36,554 nt of DNA from Citrobacter braakii (GTDB lineage Bacteria; Pseudomonadota; Gammaproteobacteria; Enterobacterales; Enterobacteriaceae): the NCBI RefSeq assembly GCF_002075345.1, contig NZ_NAEW01000026.1:1-36554 (forward strand), given 5' to 3'. Positions 32,411 through 36,554 of the stretch are shown here, one piece after another (the stretch's first letter is position 1; each line of letters starts with the position of its first letter). The position numbers and the translations under genes were made by a program. The notes beneath the pieces are model-generated. The model saw only the letters and a list, made by a program, of their open reading frames with translations, was not told where the DNA came from and searched no databases.

Positions 32411-33376
32411 CTACAGATCGAGCACCAGGCGCTTACCTTTGGCGCGCGAGCAGCAGATGAGCATGCTTTGCTGGCTGGCTTTTTCGTCGTCGCTGAAATA
32501 CTGATCGCGGTGATCCGCTTCCCCTTCGAGAATCGTCGTTTCGCAGGTGCCGCAAACACCTTCCCGGCACAGGCACTCAACCCGGGCGGCTTTGTTATTT
32601 TCGATAACCTGCAAAATGGTCATCTCTTCCGGGACCACAAACTCGCGCCCGGAACGCGCCAGCACCAGGGTGAAGGCGTCGCCGCCTTTCTCTTCCACGG
32701 CAAATTGTTCGAAATGTAGCGTATTGCTGTCCAGCCCAAGGCGGGAAGCCGCTTCTCTGACAGCATCGTTGAGCACCGCAGGGCCACAGGTGTAGATATG
32801 CGTGCCGGGTTCAACATCAGCCAGCAGACGGGCTAAATCGAGGCGGGTGCCTGCGTTCGACAGGTGCAGATGAATGCGATCGGCGCTGGGGTGTTGCATG
32901 AGTTCGTCATGAAACGCACAGGTCTCCTGGCTGGGAGAGCAATAGTGCAGTTGCCATTGCGTCTGAGATTGTTCCAGCTCCGGGAGTTGCGATAAAAACG
33001 GTGTGATGCCGATACCTCCGGCAATCAACAGATGTTTTTGTGCCTGAGGGGCGAGGGCGAAGAGATTGTTTGGTGTGGAGATCGTGAGCGTGTCGCCGGG
33101 CTTCACGTTTTGATGCAGGTATCGTGAGCCGCCTTTGGACGCTTCCTCCAGGCGTACGGCGATTTTATAGGCGCGCGTATCGCGTGGTGAACTCATCAGC
33201 GAGTACGCATTGCTGTACAGGTTCTCGCCATCGCGCATCTGTACGATAATATGACTGCCACCCTGAAACGCAGGCAACGACTCGCCTGTGGTCGCCGTTA
33301 AGGTGAAGCATTTTACCTGCGCGGTAATCGTCTCAATCCGGCTGACCCGGACTTCTTGCATTTGATAATCAGACAT
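32411..33376 (-). CDS. yeaX: Carnitine monooxygenase reductase subunit YeaX (CntB type)
   Basis: The protein has 321 residues. A ferredoxin-reductase FMN/NAD domain comes first (NAYSLMSSPRDTRAYKIAVR, then LIAGGIGITPFLSQL for pyridine nucleotide and YTCGPAVLNDAV), followed by a C-terminal plant-type 2Fe-2S domain with cysteines in ECLCREGVCGTCETTIL and LICCSRA. It passes electrons from NAD(P)H to the Rieske oxygenase YeaW. The two together split L-carnitine, gamma-butyrobetaine or related quaternary amines to trimethylamine and a C4 product. It is the third gene of yeaV-yeaW-yeaX, 70 bases after yeaW. K-12 has the same gene order next to rnd. Confidence 0.95.
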   Translation of the reverse strand: MSDYQMQEVRVSRIETITAQVKCFTLTATTGESLPAFQGGSHIIVQMRDGENLYSNAYSLMSSPRDTRAYKIAVRLEEASKGGSRYLHQNVKPGDTLTISTPNNLFALAPQAQKHLLIAGGIGITPFLSQLPELEQSQTQWQLHYCSPSQETCAFHDELMQHPSADRIHLHLSNAGTRLDLARLLADVEPGTHIYTCGPAVLNDAVREAASRLGLDSNTLHFEQFAVEEKGGDAFTLVLARSGREFVVPEEMTILQVIENNKAARVECLCREGVCGTCETTILEGEADHRDQYFSDDEKASQQSMLICCSRAKGKRLVLDL

Positions 33377-33446
33377 TGCGGCCTCCCTAAAAAATCTGTC
33401 CGACGCGCCTCAGCGACGCGCCGGAACCTGTCGTAACAGCCCCGGG

Positions 33447-34571
33447 TTATTCCTGAAAAACCTGGGCGACCAGATTATGGAAATGGGCAATGCCATGCTC
33501 GGAGATGCCGCTGCCGCTGGTGTCCGCCATAATGCGTCCCTGGCCGCGATACCCGCGCGATTTCAGCCCTTTTTGTACGCTTTCAACCAGACGTAAATCT
33601 TCAGGACGAAAGACGTTGCGATACCATTCGATCAGTTGTTTCTGCTCTTCGGTCAGCTCTTCGTTGGTGAAGTAGATGTCATAGTTTTGCAGCGTGGTTT
33701 CCGCATCTACCGGGAATTCGTAGATAACGGTCATCATGCCTTTGATTGGCGTCACGTTGAGCATGGTGCACGGCCACAGCCAGAAACCGTGGAAGGCGGC
33801 ATCAACCCCTTCTTCGAACTTAAATGACTGCTCTGAAGGTTTGGCGAAACCGTATTGCAGCGTCCAGTTGCCGTGCATGGTATGCCAGTAACGGTCAACC
33901 TGGACCGAGTCGGAAAAACCTGGATGGGCCGGACCGCAGTGGTAGCACTCCAGATAGTTATCGACAATATTCTTCCAGTTGGCTGGGGTACGAGTCGTAA
34001 AGCGCGCAGCAAGTTTCAGGTCATGCACGTCTGGGCAGGCTTCGATAACTTTGTCTGCAAGACCAGGGAGTTGTTCTTCCACGCTGCCCGCATTCGGATC
34101 CATGTTAATAAACACGAATCCGGCATATTCTTCCAGGCGTACCGGTGTAAGGTGCGCTTTTTCGCTGTCGAAGTTGGCGACGTTTTCGCAGTTACGCGCA
34201 TGCGCCAGATTGCCGTCAAGTTTGAACGCCCATGCGTGGTAAGGGCAGGTAATCACATTTTTCGCTTTCCCCTCGCCGCTCAACAGCTGATGACCGCGAT
34301 GCGGGCAGACGTTGTAGAAGGCCCGCAGCACGTTATCGCGCCCACGTACCAGCACGATATTCTCGCCAATCACTTCTCGGGTAACATAATCATTGGGTTT
34401 CGCCAGTTCGCTACTGTGGGCGACGCAAATCCAGCTTTTAGCGAACACCTTTTCTTGTTCGTGTTCGAAAGCCTGATGGTCGGTATAAAACCGGGCCGGG
34501 ATAGTCCAGGCATCCTGCGGGTTGGCACAGAAATTTTGCGGCAGAATAAACTCAGGGCTCAGATTGCTCAT
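33447..34571 (-). CDS. yeaW: Carnitine monooxygenase oxygenase subunit YeaW (CntA type)
   Basis: At 374 residues it matches E. coli YeaW. The Rieske 2Fe-2S ligands are Cys89, His91, Cys109 and His112 (CPHRGH and CPYHAW). The mononuclear iron site is in DNYLECYHCGPAHPGF, with His211 and His216. Glu208 there replaces the Asp bridge of most Rieske oxygenases, the mark of the CntA/YeaW group. It makes trimethylamine from carnitine-type substrates, using electrons from YeaX. Trimethylamine produced by gut bacteria is the precursor of host TMAO. It is co-transcribed with the transporter gene yeaV 45 bases upstream. No truncation. Confidence 0.95.
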   Translation of the reverse strand: MSNLSPEFILPQNFCANPQDAWTIPARFYTDHQAFEHEQEKVFAKSWICVAHSSELAKPNDYVTREVIGENIVLVRGRDNVLRAFYNVCPHRGHQLLSGEGKAKNVITCPYHAWAFKLDGNLAHARNCENVANFDSEKAHLTPVRLEEYAGFVFINMDPNAGSVEEQLPGLADKVIEACPDVHDLKLAARFTTRTPANWKNIVDNYLECYHCGPAHPGFSDSVQVDRYWHTMHGNWTLQYGFAKPSEQSFKFEEGVDAAFHGFWLWPCTMLNVTPIKGMMTVIYEFPVDAETTLQNYDIYFTNEELTEEQKQLIEWYRNVFRPEDLRLVESVQKGLKSRGYRGQGRIMADTSGSGISEHGIAHFHNLVAQVFQE

Positions 34572-34616
34572 TGGAATACCTTTAATTTGTGAGTAAGAGG
34601 ATTTTTGTACTGGCGC

Positions 34617-36218
34617 TTAATTGTCGCCTTTGAGTAGTGTCCCGGCCGGTGGCGCGACCGGGACGTCAACTGGCGCTTCGGGAATATGACTTTCAATTTG
34701 ATGCGCAGGAACGTGGGCATAGTCCTGCCGTACCCAGCGCAGAAAACCGCCAACCTTCACCAACAGGATGGCGAGGAATGGAAGAGCGGTCAGAACCACT
34801 GTGGTCTTCATGGTTTCCAGTGACGCGCCGGTGAACAAAATCGATAATGGGATCAGGGTGATAACCACGCACCAGAACAGACGAAGACTGCGCTGCGGAT
34901 CTTCCCCTTCCTGCAGGTTGCGCGTGCTGGTGGCCGCCATGGTGTAGGCCACAGCATCCATGTGTGAGGCGAGGAATATAATCATGATCGCCAGATACGC
35001 CACCAGAAACAGTTTCCCGGCAGGCAACGACATCAACACTTGCTGTACGGCCGTCTCACCGCCCAGCGTCGCCATAACCTGCGGTACGTCGATCACGCCG
35101 TTCACAAACTGGTGAATGGAGTAGCTTTCCATCACGCCAAAGAAGAACCAGCAGCCAACAGTGCTACCGAGGATTAATGCCCAGATAACCTCTTTGATTT
35201 TGCGACCACGAGATACGCGAGTGACAAACATTGCCACGCCCGGCGTGTAGGAGATCCACCACAGCCAGTAGAACACCGTCCAGTTACGGGTGAACTCACC
35301 GTTGCCAAGCGGGTCGGTGAAGAGGCTCATTTGCAAAAAGTTTTGTGTCGTCAGGCCGATGGCGTTGATGATGTTGTTGGTGATGAACTCGGTCGGGCCG
35401 ACGATCAGCACCAGCAGCGGCAGTAAAAATGCCCCCCAGCCGACCATTTTGCTCAGACGTTGCAAACCGTTATTGATGCCAATCCAGGAGCTCAGGCAGA
35501 AAATGCCGCCAGAGAACAGGATCACAAACGCCTGCACCGTGAAGTTATCCGGTAACCCCGTCAGGGCAGACAAACCGCGGGTAAAGGTGGCGGCGGTGAC
35601 AACCAGAGAGATGGTTAACGCGCCAACTGTCGCGATCAGGAACATCAGGTCAACCAGGCGACCCCAGACACCCTGCGGATGCACGCCGGTAATGGCGGCG
35701 ATAATCCCGGACAGGCTCAGTCCTTTGTTTTTACGCACATGGAAGTGGTAGGCCATGGTTAATGAGGCCAACGTGTAGGTCGCCCATGCGCTGATCCCCC
35801 AATGGAAAAAGGAATAGGGCAGGCTGTATTCCAGCGCTTTTTGCGAGTGCGGCGCGATATTCAGACCCGGGGTCTGGTAATAATAGGCCCACTCAGCAAC
35901 GCCCCAGTAGAGCGTGGAGGAGCCTAATCCGGCGCATATAAACATAAACAGCCAGGAGAGCGTGCTGTATTCCGCTTTACCTTCTCCCAGACGGATGTTG
36001 CCGTATTTGCTGGTAGCCAGCCAGACGACCAGACCCATAGCCATCAGAACGAGGATCTGCACGGCGGAACCCAGCATCCGGGTAACGCCGTTAAAAAGGG
36101 TATTTGCGACTTGTGCAGACTGCTGAGGGAAGAGACTAAGTGTGGCGGCGATGAAAAGAATAGCCACCAGGCTGATGGCTATCAGCGGCATGTCTTTTTT
36201 CTTGACGTTGCTCAACAT
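34617..36218 (-). CDS. yeaV: BCCT-family quaternary-amine transporter YeaV
   Basis: The protein has 533 residues with about 12 membrane helices. The aromatic box region of the betaine/carnitine/choline transporters is visible as [25 protein letters not shown], along with [18 protein letters not shown] in helix 2-3. The C-terminal 35 residues are polar and Pro-rich ([18 protein letters not shown]). I recall E. coli YeaV as shorter (about 480), so an extended tail is possible but not confirmed. It should import carnitine or gamma-butyrobetaine for YeaW/YeaX. It is the first gene of the operon, with GGAGATCCC before its ATG. No regulator gene is adjacent in the window. Confidence 0.9.
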   Translation of the reverse strand: MLSNVKKKDMPLIAISLVAILFIAATLSLFPQQSAQVANTLFNGVTRMLGSAVQILVLMAMGLVVWLATSKYGNIRLGEGKAEYSTLSWLFMFICAGLGSSTLYWGVAEWAYYYQTPGLNIAPHSQKALEYSLPYSFFHWGISAWATYTLASLTMAYHFHVRKNKGLSLSGIIAAITGVHPQGVWGRLVDLMFLIATVGALTISLVVTAATFTRGLSALTGLPDNFTVQAFVILFSGGIFCLSSWIGINNGLQRLSKMVGWGAFLLPLLVLIVGPTEFITNNIINAIGLTTQNFLQMSLFTDPLGNGEFTRNWTVFYWLWWISYTPGVAMFVTRVSRGRKIKEVIWALILGSTVGCWFFFGVMESYSIHQFVNGVIDVPQVMATLGGETAVQQVLMSLPAGKLFLVAYLAIMIIFLASHMDAVAYTMAATSTRNLQEGEDPQRSLRLFWCVVITLIPLSILFTGASLETMKTTVVLTALPFLAILLVKVGGFLRWVRQDYAHVPAHQIESHIPEAPVDVPVAPPAGTLLKGDN

Positions 36219-36554
36219 GGGATCTCCTGGGCACAGTTGCCCGCGTATGGCATTAGCCTGTCGTTGTTATCATGCTGTAGGGGTAGAATGAGTTACTTTA
36301 TATTTAACAATTTTATTATTTGTTCTTTACATGAATTAAACAATTGCTCGATGCGTGAAGCAATAAAACACGGAACGGAAATAATAAAAGGTGAATTAGC
36401 GCAGGTTATTGGCTCCACAAAACGCATAATAAATATCCTCCGGCATAGCCGGAGGTTTTTCGGATGCGCCTATAAGGCTCTGTTACCAGCCGCGCCCTAA
36501 CAGGCGCATACGATCTGACATTTGCATCAGACTTCGTTACTTACGGCCCGTAAA
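36219..36554. other. Gene-free end of window: yeaV promoter region and a plus-strand terminator
   Basis: No credible gene is seen in these 336 bases. The AT-rich part at 36290-36400 probably holds the yeaV promoter. A terminator for plus-strand transcription is at 36437-36460, with no gene before it in the window, and an 8-base inverted repeat ATGCGCCT/AGGCGCAT lies at 36464-36471 and 36502-36509. Confidence 0.5.
36437..36460 (+). terminator. Intrinsic terminator with no obvious plus-strand gene
   Basis: CCTCCGGC (36437-36444), an ATA loop and GCCGGAGG (36448-36455) are followed by five T. The stem is strong. The nearest plus-strand coding gene upstream is rnd, 4 kb away, so it may end an untranslated RNA or antisense transcript from the yeaV promoter region. 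Confidence 0.85.

Noticed and set aside
33855..34592. 245-codon plus-strand open frame inside yeaW
   Set aside because: It is antisense to the Rieske oxygenase, has no family pattern, and its composition follows the yeaW codon positions.
1..36554. CRISPR array, rRNA or intact insertion sequence
   Set aside because: I saw no regularly spaced repeats of 25-40 bp, no rRNA-like sequence and no transposase frame.

Overview
The window reads as a gamma-proteobacterial chromosome of the Enterobacteriaceae. The right 30 kb follow the E. coli K-12 order (yebQ, kdgR, yobH, mgrB, yebO, yobF, cspC, rlmA, mntP, yobD, manZYX, yoaE, pdeD, sdaA, nudL, pabB, yoaH, yoaB, yoaA, tsaB, yeaY, fadD, rnd, yeaX, yeaW, yeaV) at high protein identity as far as I can judge from memory. 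A second FtsI-type penicillin-binding protein lies between cspC and rlmA. That is the position of Salmonella PBP3sal, and it is not an E. coli gene. With the carnitine oxygenase genes yeaVWX also present, a Citrobacter-like species is my best guess, but this is inference.

Region 1 (1-6477) is the right end of a decayed lambdoid prophage. Late genes run left to right in the usual order, but at least three internal deletions have cut and joined them: terminase to portal, prohead protease to tape measure, and a DUF1833-type tail protein into moron DNA. Two cargo genes survive: an Ail/PagC/Lom-type outer-membrane protein and a YkgJ-type cysteine-cluster protein. The end of the element holds an uncharacterised 117-residue gene, a 26-bp copy of the 3' end of tmRNA (ssrA), and the displaced 3' end of icd. 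The icd piece marks attR of an icd-integrated phage of the phage 21/e14 type.

Region 2 (6527-15177) is host DNA. It holds an exporter (yebQ), the KDG-responsive regulator kdgR, the PhoQ feedback peptide mgrB behind a PhoP box, the yobF-cspC operon with a long leader, the extra PBP3, the 23S rRNA methyltransferase rlmA, and the Mn exporter mntP. The mntP control region carries a yybP-ykoY manganese riboswitch, two MntR-type boxes and a Fur-like box.

Region 3 (15238-25786) holds the mannose PTS operon manXYZ, a TerC/CBS membrane protein (yoaE) preceded by the overlapping small gene yoaL, the c-di-GMP phosphodiesterase pdeD, L-serine deaminase sdaA, and the folate gene pabB with nudL, yoaH and yoaB nearby.

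Region 4 (25904-36554) holds the XPD-like helicase yoaA behind a LexA-type palindrome, tsaB, the lipoprotein yeaY behind a sigma-E-like promoter, fadD behind a FadR site, rnd, and the carnitine-to-trimethylamine module yeaV-yeaW-yeaX.

I found no clearly new biological system. The best second looks are the icd'/ssrA'/11-bp-repeat end of the prophage, the deletion-fused structural genes, a reverse-oriented PhoP-like repeat before the PagC-like gene, the PBP3 paralogue with an altered second active-site motif, and the icd-yebQ junction, which differs from the E. coli order.
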